Shown here: positions 16,941-25,562 of the stretch, in pieces
How positions within the stretch are numbered: position 1 is the stretch's first letter
Layout: the number at the start of each line of letters is the position of its first letter
Assembly: GCF_018881795.1 (NCBI RefSeq)
Contig: NZ_JACVPQ010000001.1
Span: forward strand, 1 to 64,000
Length of the DNA stretch: 64,000 nt
From: Polynucleobacter sp. MWH-Jannik1A5
GTDB taxonomy: Bacteria; Pseudomonadota; Gammaproteobacteria; Burkholderiales; Burkholderiaceae
Reading direction: 5' to 3'
Made by a program: the position numbers and the translations under genes
Notes under the pieces: model-generated
Told to the model about the DNA's origin: nothing
The model's database searches: none
What the model saw: the letters and a program-made list of their open reading frames with translations, nothing else

Positions 16941-18314
16941 TCACCTACCCTTATAAATTACCTGCTTCTCTAAGGCATTACGAATAAATTCAATATTGTT
17001 TCTTAGGCTATAGCAGTCGGCGGTTGCTAGCTTAGCAGCTTTAGAGCTAAGCACTCTGCGCTCCATCTCGTTGAGTATCTCAATATATTCGCCACGACGG
17101 TTAGGATCGAATGTCTGAATTGTATTTTGCTCAAATTTATCCAACTCTTTATAGATTGAATTAATTTGCTTCTTAGCCAAGTTCGTTCTGTAGCTTGGAA
17201 TCGACTTAATAATCGGATAAGCAAAAGCAGCAAAAGGAAGTAAGAGGAAAAACATACGCTCGATAAACTCAGCCATCCAAAATGGCAAATACTTCATCAA
17301 GGTAGGCGTGCCTTTTTCATAATAAAACTTGGCCTCATCACTCAGCGGCGCCTCTGTATTCATATAAACCGGGAACTCTCCTGCCTTTGAAAAATAGGAC
17401 TTCACCCCATTAACCTCTTTAGCAGCCTCTAAGAAGAGCACCTGTATCGCTGGATGCAGACGATCATCAATTAAGAGATTGGTTGTAGTGGAAATGAGCT
17501 GAATAGGATGATCTGGACTATTTTTCCCCAGATCAAAGCCACCCATAGGCACAAGCAACTCCTCGAAATACGGCAATAAACGGGTATAGGCATCTGCCCG
17601 GCTAAATGTCACTAAACTGATATCAGGATTTTTGATGAGATTTTGAACATTGGGAGAATCATAGCCATCTACTAAAAATACGGCATCGATCGTTCCTTTG
17701 GCTATTGCATTAACCGCATCTGCATTATTCATGCTTAACAAATTTGGAGCATCGGGATTGAGATGATTTAACTTGAAGAGGTTGACTGCCTGAGTGTGAG
17801 TACCACTACCAACTTGTCCAATATTGATTTTGAGCTTGGCAATATCTCGATCAGAAATATGCTTATTCTCATTAAAGACATTCTTACGATAAAAAATCCA
17901 TACTGGCTCGTAATCCACACTGCCTAGCGACTGAACGCCAGATAGATTGTCGGTCGCGATCATGCCACCCTGCACAAATGCTGCTTGAATGGGGTCTTTG
18001 CGATCAATTAAATGTTGTAGGTTTTCTTTGGATCCATGGGTCTCTACTAATTCGAGATGAATTCCTTTTTTCTCGAAATAGGCTTTGTATTTTTCGCCCA
18101 AGACCTTGTAGGAGCCACCCTTACCGGTAGCCATTAAAACTTTATCAGGGGGTGCGGGCTTGGCAACCCAAATCAGAATACCTAGTGCAAGAATTAACAA
18201 AAAGATGAGGGGCCATACCTCTCTTAATAAGTTCAGGCCATTCTTAATTTCATCTGCAATAGTTTGATAAACCGCAGATATATGTTCGTAGACTTCCTCT
18301 TTAAAGCTGGCCAT
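16941..18314 (-). CDS. TAXI-family TRAP transporter solute-binding protein, membrane anchored
   Basis: 457 residues. An N-terminal membrane segment (about 30-50, WPLIFLLILALGILIWV) is followed by the TAXI/NMT1-like binding fold: VLMATGKGGSYKVLGEKY, QAAFVQGGMIA, LKINIGQVGSGTHTQAVNLF, VDAVFLVDGYDSP-type substrate loop, and LISTTTNLLIDDRLHPAIQ. A second hydrophobic segment (FFLLLPFAAFAYPIIKSI) precedes a cytoplasmic C-terminal coiled region. Unlike ordinary periplasmic TAXI proteins it is anchored at both ends. No TRAP permease gene lies beside it, so it may serve a permease elsewhere or act as a sensor. The substrate is unknown. It is a single gene between the toxin-antitoxin region and nadB. 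Confidence 0.85.
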   Translation of the reverse strand: MASFKEEVYEHISAVYQTIADEIKNGLNLLREVWPLIFLLILALGILIWVAKPAPPDKVLMATGKGGSYKVLGEKYKAYFEKKGIHLELVETHGSKENLQHLIDRKDPIQAAFVQGGMIATDNLSGVQSLGSVDYEPVWIFYRKNVFNENKHISDRDIAKLKINIGQVGSGTHTQAVNLFKLNHLNPDAPNLLSMNNADAVNAIAKGTIDAVFLVDGYDSPNVQNLIKNPDISLVTFSRADAYTRLLPYFEELLVPMGGFDLGKNSPDHPIQLISTTTNLLIDDRLHPAIQVLFLEAAKEVNGVKSYFSKAGEFPVYMNTEAPLSDEAKFYYEKGTPTLMKYLPFWMAEFIERMFFLLLPFAAFAYPIIKSIPSYRTNLAKKQINSIYKELDKFEQNTIQTFDPNRRGEYIEILNEMERRVLSSKAAKLATADCYSLRNNIEFIRNALEKQVIYKGR

Positions 18315-18383
18315 GAAATTCCTCTTCAGATATGACTAGCTTATCACCAAAAAACGCTGTTTTATAGCGTTTTGCGTGTACTT

Positions 18384-20042
18384 TTATGAGGGCGATTCAC
18401 TTTCAGCACCCTCTGCTTGAGGCGTCAGAATAGTTGGATAAGAAACCGCCCAAGTACCTGGATAGTCGCGACTGTAATGCAAGCCACGGCTTTCTCTGCG
18501 CATTAGTGCTGAACGTACGATGAGTTCTGCACACTCTAGAAGATTACGCAGTTCAATTAAGTCACGCGTAACCTTAAAGTTCGCGTAATACTCTTGCACT
18601 TCATATCTCAGTAACTTGATACGATGAAGGGCTCTCTCTAAGCGTCGATTGGTTCTCACAATGCCAACATAGTTCCACATCAGTGAACGTAACTCGTCCC
18701 AGTTATGGGCAATGACCACTTGCTCATCAGCATCCTCAACTTGACTCTCATCCCACAAAGGCAAGTGCGGCATTACTGGAGTCTTTAGACTGGAGATGTC
18801 TTCTGCAGCGGCTTTACCGATAACAACACACTCCAATAAGGAGTTGCTGGCCAAACGATTAGCGCCGTGTAAGCCGGTATAGGTCGCCTCACCTACTGCA
18901 TAAAGGCCCGGTAAATCCGTGCGACCTTTGAGATCGGTGACTACGCCACCGCAGGTGTAATGCGCAGCAGGTACTACCGGAATTGGCTCTTTGGTGATGT
19001 CTAAACCCAGAGTTAAGCAACGGGCATAGATCATTGGGAAATGCTCTTTAATAAAAGCCTCACCTAAATGAGTTGCATCTAGATGAACGTAATCTAGACC
19101 GTGCTTCTTCATCTCAAAGTCGATAGCTCTAGCAACAATGTCACGCGGTGCTAATTCGTTGCGGTCATCATGTTCAGACATGAAACGAGTGCCATCAGGT
19201 AATTTCAATAAACCACCCTCACCCCGCATCGCCTCTGTAATCAAGAAAGTACGATCGCTTGGGTGATAAAGGCAAGTTGGGTGAAATTGGATAAATTCCA
19301 TATTACCTACACGGCAACCTGCACGCCAGGCCATGGCAATGCCGTCGCCAGTAGCGGTATCAGGATTGCTGGTATAGCGGTAGACCTTACCTACACCGCC
19401 CGTAGCGAGTACAACTGACTTTGCTTCAATCGTTTCTACACGATTGTTTTTAATATCGAGTGCATATACGCCATAACAACGATTCGGCTTAGTGCGCTGT
19501 GTTTTGGCATCTAACTGACGATTGGTAATGAGATCGAGTGCAATCCAATGTTCCAAGATCTGAATATTTTTGTGCGCTCTGGCTTTATCCAAAAGCACTT
19601 CATGAATGGCTTTACCAGTGGCATCAGCAGCATGCGCAATGCGACGGTGACTATGGCCGCCTTCGCGAGTTAAATGTAAACCCATTGGGCCAGATTCATC
19701 GGTTGTGAATGGAACGCCCTGCTCTACCAACCAACGAATGGCTTCAGCACTTTCCTCTGCGATATAACGTGCAGTCGACTCAACAACAAGACCCGCGCCA
19801 GCATCTAAGGTATCAGCTACGTGCGAATCAATACTGTCGTGTTCTTTATCAACCACCCCAACAATGCCGCCTTGCGCCCAAGCGGTTGCTGCTTCGCCCA
19901 AGCCGCGCTTTGCCATCAGAATCACCGGCTGGGATTCAGCCATATGCAATGCAACGGTTAGGCCTGCTAACCCAGCCCCAATAATGAGGACAGGTAGTTC
20001 TGCTTTATCGCTGGTGTTTGAGGAGGGTTTTGAACTGGCCAT
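18384..20042 (-). CDS. nadB: L-aspartate oxidase NadB
   Basis: 552 residues. FAD-dependent oxidation of aspartate to iminoaspartate, the substrate of NadA. The dinucleotide-binding motif VLIIGAGLAGLTVALHMAES is near the N-terminus, followed by GLGEAATAWAQGGIVG, the catalytic-region HLTREGGHSHRRIAHAADAT, MEFIQFHPTCLYHP, EAMRGEGGLL, VVPAAHYTCGGV and GLHGANRLASNSLLE. The C-terminal helical region (RRESRGLHYSRDYP) is complete. It is transcribed alone on the minus strand, whereas nadA and nadC are on the plus strand about 2.5 kb away. Confidence 0.97.
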   Translation of the reverse strand: MASSKPSSNTSDKAELPVLIIGAGLAGLTVALHMAESQPVILMAKRGLGEAATAWAQGGIVGVVDKEHDSIDSHVADTLDAGAGLVVESTARYIAEESAEAIRWLVEQGVPFTTDESGPMGLHLTREGGHSHRRIAHAADATGKAIHEVLLDKARAHKNIQILEHWIALDLITNRQLDAKTQRTKPNRCYGVYALDIKNNRVETIEAKSVVLATGGVGKVYRYTSNPDTATGDGIAMAWRAGCRVGNMEFIQFHPTCLYHPSDRTFLITEAMRGEGGLLKLPDGTRFMSEHDDRNELAPRDIVARAIDFEMKKHGLDYVHLDATHLGEAFIKEHFPMIYARCLTLGLDITKEPIPVVPAAHYTCGGVVTDLKGRTDLPGLYAVGEATYTGLHGANRLASNSLLECVVIGKAAAEDISSLKTPVMPHLPLWDESQVEDADEQVVIAHNWDELRSLMWNYVGIVRTNRRLERALHRIKLLRYEVQEYYANFKVTRDLIELRNLLECAELIVRSALMRRESRGLHYSRDYPGTWAVSYPTILTPQAEGAESESPS

Positions 20043-20082
20043 GAAGGTCTTATTCTAAAGGGCAATTAGACAAAAAAGATAA

Positions 20083-20277
20083 TTAGCCACTTTTATTAGA
20101 TCGGGGCACGAATTTTGACAAATTTCTCTTGGAATCACTCAAAGAGATGATTGATGCCCTTACGAATGATCTAGGAAGCTCAGGATTTTCATTGCAAGCG
20201 CTATTAATTTTTTCTTTGAGCTTTCTCAGGTCTACATCAAGATCATCTTGTGGCGCCAATTGTTGCACTTTATTCAT
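20083..20277 (-). CDS. Possible small protein of unknown function
   Basis: 64 residues from ATG 20277. Charged and without cysteine pairs or membrane segments: DLDVDLRKLKEKINSACNEN, a proline-bracketed middle (ELPRSF), and a basic C-terminus. It occupies the gap between the formate dehydrogenase terminator and nadB. No convincing Shine-Dalgarno site precedes it and I recognise no family, so it may be chance. Confidence 0.3.
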   Translation of the reverse strand: MNKVQQLAPQDDLDVDLRKLKEKINSACNENPELPRSFVRASIISLSDSKRNLSKFVPRSNKSG

Positions 20278-20354
20278 CGCAACATTATGAGGTACAAACC
20301 AATGAATCTCTAATCATGAAATAAGTAGCAATGAAGAATGTGGGGTTTGAATAC

Positions 20355-20381
20355 AAAAAGGCTCCTTATGGGAGCCCTTTT
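20355..20381 (-). terminator. Rho-independent terminator of the formate dehydrogenase operon
   Basis: Minus strand: AAAAGGGCTCC, short loop, GGAGCC, T5. It lies about 20 bases past the alpha-subunit stop. The A run on the other side would let it work in both directions. Confidence 0.85.
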
Positions 20382-20401
20382 GTGGTTTGCAAGAACGGTA
20401 A

Positions 20402-23296
20402 TTAGACGTTAGACATGACCTTAGATCCGCCTGGGGCATTTGTTCCATATCCCATGATCCCGGCTGCTTCACCGCCTTTGGCCAGTTTGACAGCGCAATA
20501 CTTAAACTCTGGAATCTTGCCAAATGGATCTAAGGCAGGATTGGTGATTAAGTTTGCAGCAGCTTCGTAGTAAGCAAACGGAATGAAAATCACGCCTCTT
20601 GGTGTGCCGTCATCTCTTCGAACGTGAATTCCTACTTCACCACGACGAGACTGAACAGTAATCACATCACCAGCGGATACGCCCAACTGAGTCATGTCTT
20701 CACCATTCATAGATACGGTAGCCATAGGCTCAATCGCATCGAGCACGGTAGCGCGACGAGTCATACTGCCGGTATGCCAATGCTCTAACTGACGGCCTGT
20801 AATCAATACGAATGGGTACTCAGCATCAGGACGCTCATTTGCAGGAATGATGTCTGCTGGAACCAACTTCACCTTGCCATCCGCTGTAGCGAACTCATCA
20901 TCAAACACAATGGGTCGACCTGGATCTTCAGCTGATAAGCATGGATAAGTCACGCTAGACTCTTTCTCCAGACGCTCCCAAGTAATGCCTTTAATAGCGC
21001 CATGCATGGCTTGACGCATTTCGTCATAGACCGCAGCAACACCGGCGTCAGGACCTTGATAGTTCCAATTGAGACCCATACGCTTAGCAATCTCTTGAAT
21101 GATCCACAAGTCTGGCTTTGCATCGCCCGGAGGATTGATGGCTTTCTTGCCCATTTGCACCATACGGTCAGTATTGCTTGCTGTGCCTACCTTCTCAGGC
21201 CAAGCACTTGCTGGCAATACTACGTCGGCCAATAGCGCTGTTTCTGTCATGAAGATGTCTTGTACAACCAAATGCTCTAAAGATGCCAATGCATGACGTG
21301 CATGATTTAAGTCTGGATCACTCATCGCCGGGTTTTCACCTTCGACATACATGCCACGAATCTTGTCTGGATCAGAATCGGGCGCAGTGATCTTATGCAT
21401 GATCTCGACTACGGTGTATCCAGGCTTTTTATCTAAAGGCGTGTCCCAGAACTTCTCAAACCAAGCATGCGCTTCAGGATTATCAACACGTTGATAGTTC
21501 GGGAACATCATCGGAATCAAACCGGCATCGCTGGCGCCTTGCACGTTATTCTGACCACGCAACGGATGCAAGCCTGAACCTGGCTTACCAATTTGGCCAG
21601 TGATACTCACTAACGCAATTAAGCAGCGTGCATTATCAGTACCGTGTACGTGTTGGCTGACACCCATGCCCCACAAAATCATTGCTGATTTAGTAGTTGC
21701 AAACTCTCTAGCCACTTCACGTAGTGTTTCTGCTGGAATGCCACAGATTGGCGCCATGGCTTCAGGGCTGTAGCCCTTGATATTCTCTTTTAAAGCTGCA
21801 AAGTTATTAGCACGATTTTCTACGAAGTCTTTATCAACTAAGCCCTCTTCAATAATCGTGTAGATCATCGCATTCAGCATCGCCACATCAGTGTCTGGCT
21901 TAAATTGCATCGTACGCCATGCATGCTTGCTGATATCGGTTGCACGAGGATCGCACAATACAATTTTGGCACCGCGTTTAGCAGCATTCTTAAACCAGGT
22001 AGCAGCTACTGGATGGTTTGCAGTTGGATTCGAGCCAATCAAGAAAATCAAACTGGAATGTTCAACGTCATTTACCTGATTACTGACCGCGCCTGAGCCT
22101 ACGCCCTCTAGAAGCGCAGCAACTGATGATGCGTGACATAGACGTGTGCAATGGTCTACGTTATTGCTACCGAAACCGGTACGCACCAACTTCTGAAATA
22201 AGTAGGCCTCTTCATTACTCCCCTTTGCAGAACCAAAACCTGCTAATACTTTATTGCCGTATTGATCTTTCAGTTTCTTGAGGCCGCCGCCAGCCAATTC
22301 CAAGGCCTCTTCCCAAGTTGCTTCGCGGAAGATGTCTGACCAATCTTGCTTGCCTTCCAGGATAGATTCATCCTTAGGAACACCTGCTTTACGAATGAGT
22401 GGCTTAGTCAGGCGTTGTGGGTTATGGATGTAGTCCATACCAAAGCGACCCTTAACGCAAAGTCGATTGTGGTTGGCTGGGCCATCACGACCTTCAACGC
22501 TGACAATTTTTTCATCTTTGACGTTGTAAGTAATTTGGCAACCTACGCCGCAGAATGGGCAAACAGAATCTACCTTACGATCGACGGTTTGCGAACCAAT
22601 CAAACCTTTTGGCATGAGCGCACCAGTTGGGCAAGCTTGGACACACTCGCCACAAGCTACGCAAGTGCTATCGCCCATCGGATCATTTAAGTCAAAAACG
22701 ATTTCGCTATGAGCGCCACGCATCGCGTAGCCGATCACATCATTGACCTGCTCTTCGCGGCACGCACGTACGCAGCGATTGCATTGAATACAGGCATCTA
22801 GATTGACCGCCATCGCTGGGTGAGAAACATCGCTGCTGACTTTTTCACGACGAATTGCTCTAAGTTCTGGGCGAACGGTAACATCCATGCGTGCGGCCCA
22901 AGTGCTGAGCTCGCCATGCTGGTTCTTTTGCTCTTCTTCCTTGGTATCGCCTACCCACTTAAAACCTTCATCAGGCATATCAGAGAGCAACATCTCCAAA
23001 ACCAATTTTTGACTCTTGATTGCACGTTCGCTATTCGCCTTTACTTCCATGCCAGGTGTCGCGCTTCTGCAGCAGCTTGGTGCTAGGGTGCGCTCACCAT
23101 TAATCTCCACTACGCAAGCACGGCAGTTGCCATCTGGGCGATAGCCATCTTTAAAACACAGATGCGGAATATCAATGCCGTGTCGTTTGGCGGCCTTGAG
23201 AATTGTTTCACCTTCGTAGGAAACGATCGTTTTGCCGTCTAGCTTGAACTCAACGGTTTGCAATTCAAGTTCTTTAGGATTTGTGGGTGCGTTCAT
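20402..23296 (-). CDS. fdsA: NAD-dependent formate dehydrogenase, alpha (catalytic, molybdenum) subunit
   Basis: 964 residues. Oxidises formate to CO2 and passes electrons through Fe-S clusters to the diaphorase subunit. Order: a [2Fe-2S] ferredoxin domain (about 1-95; HLCFKDGYRPDGNCRACVVE, PSCC), a His-Cys [4Fe-4S] segment, two [4Fe-4S] motifs (CIQCNRCVRACRE and CVACGECVQACPTGAL), and a further cluster in the molybdopterin domain (CPFCGVGCQITY). The active site reads CTRLCHASSVAALLEG, a cysteine rather than selenocysteine form. The C-terminal MoCo-binding domain is present (VLITGRQLEHWHTGSMTRR, PFAYYEAAANLITNPALDP). Encoded 35 bases after the fused beta subunit. Length fits soluble FdsA-type enzymes. 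No fdsD or fdhD is seen in the window. Confidence 0.95.
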   Translation of the reverse strand: MNAPTNPKELELQTVEFKLDGKTIVSYEGETILKAAKRHGIDIPHLCFKDGYRPDGNCRACVVEINGERTLAPSCCRSATPGMEVKANSERAIKSQKLVLEMLLSDMPDEGFKWVGDTKEEEQKNQHGELSTWAARMDVTVRPELRAIRREKVSSDVSHPAMAVNLDACIQCNRCVRACREEQVNDVIGYAMRGAHSEIVFDLNDPMGDSTCVACGECVQACPTGALMPKGLIGSQTVDRKVDSVCPFCGVGCQITYNVKDEKIVSVEGRDGPANHNRLCVKGRFGMDYIHNPQRLTKPLIRKAGVPKDESILEGKQDWSDIFREATWEEALELAGGGLKKLKDQYGNKVLAGFGSAKGSNEEAYLFQKLVRTGFGSNNVDHCTRLCHASSVAALLEGVGSGAVSNQVNDVEHSSLIFLIGSNPTANHPVAATWFKNAAKRGAKIVLCDPRATDISKHAWRTMQFKPDTDVAMLNAMIYTIIEEGLVDKDFVENRANNFAALKENIKGYSPEAMAPICGIPAETLREVAREFATTKSAMILWGMGVSQHVHGTDNARCLIALVSITGQIGKPGSGLHPLRGQNNVQGASDAGLIPMMFPNYQRVDNPEAHAWFEKFWDTPLDKKPGYTVVEIMHKITAPDSDPDKIRGMYVEGENPAMSDPDLNHARHALASLEHLVVQDIFMTETALLADVVLPASAWPEKVGTASNTDRMVQMGKKAINPPGDAKPDLWIIQEIAKRMGLNWNYQGPDAGVAAVYDEMRQAMHGAIKGITWERLEKESSVTYPCLSAEDPGRPIVFDDEFATADGKVKLVPADIIPANERPDAEYPFVLITGRQLEHWHTGSMTRRATVLDAIEPMATVSMNGEDMTQLGVSAGDVITVQSRRGEVGIHVRRDDGTPRGVIFIPFAYYEAAANLITNPALDPFGKIPEFKYCAVKLAKGGEAAGIMGYGTNAPGGSKVMSNV

Positions 23297-23331
23297 GATT
23301 GTCTCGTTATTCCCTATTTTTTATAAGTAGC

Positions 23332-25134
23332 TTATTTCACTTCTTCTGGGAAATATTTATGAATACAACGAATGGGGTTTGGTGCTGCTTGGCCAAGACC
23401 ACAAATAGAAGCATCCACCATCACTGTGGCTAAGTCTTCTAAAGTTTCTTGATCCCAAGACTTGGCTTGCATCAATTGCGCTGCTTTGCCCGTACCTACG
23501 CGGCAAGGAGTACATTGACCGCAACTTTCATGCTCAAAGAAGTGCATGACATTCAGCGCCATATCGCGCGCTTTGTCTTTATCGCTAAACACCATGACTG
23601 CAGCAGATCCAATAAAGCATCCGTATGGTTGCAAGGTATCAAAGTCAAGCGGGATGTCATTCATGATCGCTGGCAAGATACCGCCTGATGCACCACCAGG
23701 TAAATAGCCGTAGAACTGATGACCATCTTGCATACCACCGCAGTACTCATCAATCAACTCTTGAATGGTGATACCGGCAGGAGCCAACTTCACGCCCGGC
23801 TTCTTCACGCGACCACTCACGCTAAAGCTACGAAGGCCCTTGCGATCATGACGACCAAATGAACTAAACCACTCAGGGCCACGCTGAACAATATCGCGCA
23901 CCCAGTACAAAGTTTCAAAGTTGTGCTCGAGCGTTGGCCTGCCAAACAGACCTACTTGTGCAATATATGGAGGACGCATACGTGGCTCACCACGTTTACC
24001 TTCGATACTTTCGATCATCGCGGACTCTTCACCGCAGATGTAGGCACCGGCACCACGACGCAATTCAATCGTAGGTAATTTGAATGGCGGATTAGCTTTG
24101 AGTTTTGCCAACTCAGCCTCTAGCAACTCTCTACAGCCATGATATTCATCGCGCAAGTAGATATAGCAAGCATCGATACCGACTACGTTGGCGGCAATTA
24201 ATAAGCCTTCCAAGAAGCGATGTGGGTCGCGCTCTAAGTAAGTACGGTCTTTAAATGTTCCCGGCTCACCTTCGTCGATGTTCACAGCCATCAATTTAGG
24301 AGCGACTTGATCCTTCACAATGCGCCATTTACGACCCGCCGGAAATCCTGCGCCACCCAATCCGCGTAGACCAGAGCTTTCCATCGCCTTGATGATGCTC
24401 TCGGCATCTTTCTTACCTTCATGGATCTCTTTAGCAAGCGCATAACCACCTTGCGCACGATATGACTCGTAACCAACATAGTCAGGAGAAACGGCTTGCA
24501 TCTCACCTTGGGGTGAAACGCCCTGTTCTGCTAAAGCTGCAGGCTCAAACACAGCATCATCTTTAGCCATTGGCTGTGTGGTCAACTTATTTTTTACAGC
24601 AGCAGAAACTTTATCGGTTGTAGCAAACAGCACTGGGTATTGATGAACCACCGCTACAGGCGCCTGCTCGCAACGACCTACGCATGGGGCTGCAATGACT
24701 TTGATATTCGGATTACCTAAAATACCTGGCAATTTAGCCAATAGATTTTGCGCACCAGCTAGTTCGCAAGCGATGCCATCACAAACACGAATGGTGATGT
24801 CTGCAACTGGATCATTGCCGCGTACTACTTCAAAGTGGTGATAGAAAGTGGCAACCTCATATACCTCTGCCATTGGCAGATTCATTTCTTTAGCTAAGGC
24901 TACTAAATGACGATCATGCAAAGCGCGATATTCATCATTGAGCTTGTGTAGATTTTCAATGAGTAAGTCTCTGCGATGTGGCGCATCTCCAATGAGTTTG
25001 CGCACTTCCGCTATCGAAGCATCATCAGCTTGACGACCCTTCAACTTACTCTTACGACGAATGGTTTCCCTCAAATCATCTGCAGTTGCAACAGCAATCG
25101 CTTTGACTTCTCCAGAAGGCTTTGGATGATTCAT
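23332..25134 (-). CDS. fdsB: Formate dehydrogenase beta subunit, NuoE-NuoF fusion
   Basis: 600 residues. The N-terminal 190 or so residues form a NuoE/24-kDa-like domain (ALAKEMNLPMAEVYEVATFY, CDGIACELAG and APCVGRCEQAP supplying four [2Fe-2S] cysteines). The rest is NuoF-like: GLRGLGGAGFPAGRKW, NIDEGEPGTFKDR for FMN/NADH, GAGAYICGEESAMIESIEG, and the [4Fe-4S] motif ESCGQCTPCRVG with a later cysteine (ICGLGQ). This is the NAD-reducing diaphorase of the enzyme. In Cupriavidus-type operons these are two genes (fdsG and fdsB); here they are one chain, as in some other FDH beta subunits. First gene of the operon. Confidence 0.93.
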   Translation of the reverse strand: MNHPKPSGEVKAIAVATADDLRETIRRKSKLKGRQADDASIAEVRKLIGDAPHRRDLLIENLHKLNDEYRALHDRHLVALAKEMNLPMAEVYEVATFYHHFEVVRGNDPVADITIRVCDGIACELAGAQNLLAKLPGILGNPNIKVIAAPCVGRCEQAPVAVVHQYPVLFATTDKVSAAVKNKLTTQPMAKDDAVFEPAALAEQGVSPQGEMQAVSPDYVGYESYRAQGGYALAKEIHEGKKDAESIIKAMESSGLRGLGGAGFPAGRKWRIVKDQVAPKLMAVNIDEGEPGTFKDRTYLERDPHRFLEGLLIAANVVGIDACYIYLRDEYHGCRELLEAELAKLKANPPFKLPTIELRRGAGAYICGEESAMIESIEGKRGEPRMRPPYIAQVGLFGRPTLEHNFETLYWVRDIVQRGPEWFSSFGRHDRKGLRSFSVSGRVKKPGVKLAPAGITIQELIDEYCGGMQDGHQFYGYLPGGASGGILPAIMNDIPLDFDTLQPYGCFIGSAAVMVFSDKDKARDMALNVMHFFEHESCGQCTPCRVGTGKAAQLMQAKSWDQETLEDLATVMVDASICGLGQAAPNPIRCIHKYFPEEVK

Positions 25135-25281
25135 ATTTTGTAGTCTCTAATTTTTATATTTATTGCTTTGCATTGATGCAGCATTTTTAACACCTTGCCC
25201 ACCAAAAGTCCTGCTAAGCCAAATACTTAGACGACTTGAGATGCGCAAAATAACGCTTTATTTTGGGTTAATTAATACCCC

Positions 25282-25307
25282 AAGTCCTTGACGGCGCTCA
25301 AGGACTT
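25282..25307. repeat. 9-bp perfect inverted repeat upstream of the formate dehydrogenase operon
   Basis: AAGTCCTTG, 8 bases, CAAGGACTT, in the 190-base gap between the lipoprotein stop and fdsB. No T run follows on either strand, so it is either a poor terminator for the lipoprotein gene or a regulator site. Just next to it, GGGT and ACCC bracket an AT-rich core at 25265-25280. Confidence 0.5.
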
Positions 25308-25327
25308 GAATCAAGGGTTTACCCTAA

Positions 25328-25552
25328 TTAAATGAAGGATGGGGAGGGCTTGTCGCCTGGCGGAAGAGAGTAATCCAACTTGCGCTCGTACAGTCTTGCT
25401 TTGTAGCAGTCCTGATAGCCCTTACTACCAATCTGCCATCCAATCGAGGTGCAGTCGTCTTGGGCGGCTGATTCAATGGAACCGCAGCCAGTGAGGCCCA
25501 AAACAGTAAGTAGCGTGAAGATGGAGAAAATGCGCATTTTTGTTGAATTCAT
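25328..25552 (-). CDS. Small lipoprotein of unknown function
   Basis: About 74 residues from ATG 25552, chosen because GAGG sits just upstream; a longer frame starts at 25585. The signal peptide MRIFSIFTLLTVLGLTG-C has a lipobox (LTGC), so the mature protein is lipid-anchored at its cysteine. The remainder holds two cysteines (DDCTSIGWQIG and YQDCYKARLYERK) that may pair. The start overlaps no more than the last few codons of the DUF748 gene, suggesting co-transcription with it. Confidence 0.7.
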   Translation of the reverse strand: MNSTKMRIFSIFTLLTVLGLTGCGSIESAAQDDCTSIGWQIGSKGYQDCYKARLYERKLDYSLPPGDKPSPSFI

Positions 25553-25562
25553 GACCTCAAGT

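Noticed and set aside
20402-23296. Selenocysteine (in-frame TGA) in formate dehydrogenase
   Set aside because: The active-site position reads as an ordinary cysteine codon (CTRLCHASS) and the frame has no internal stop.
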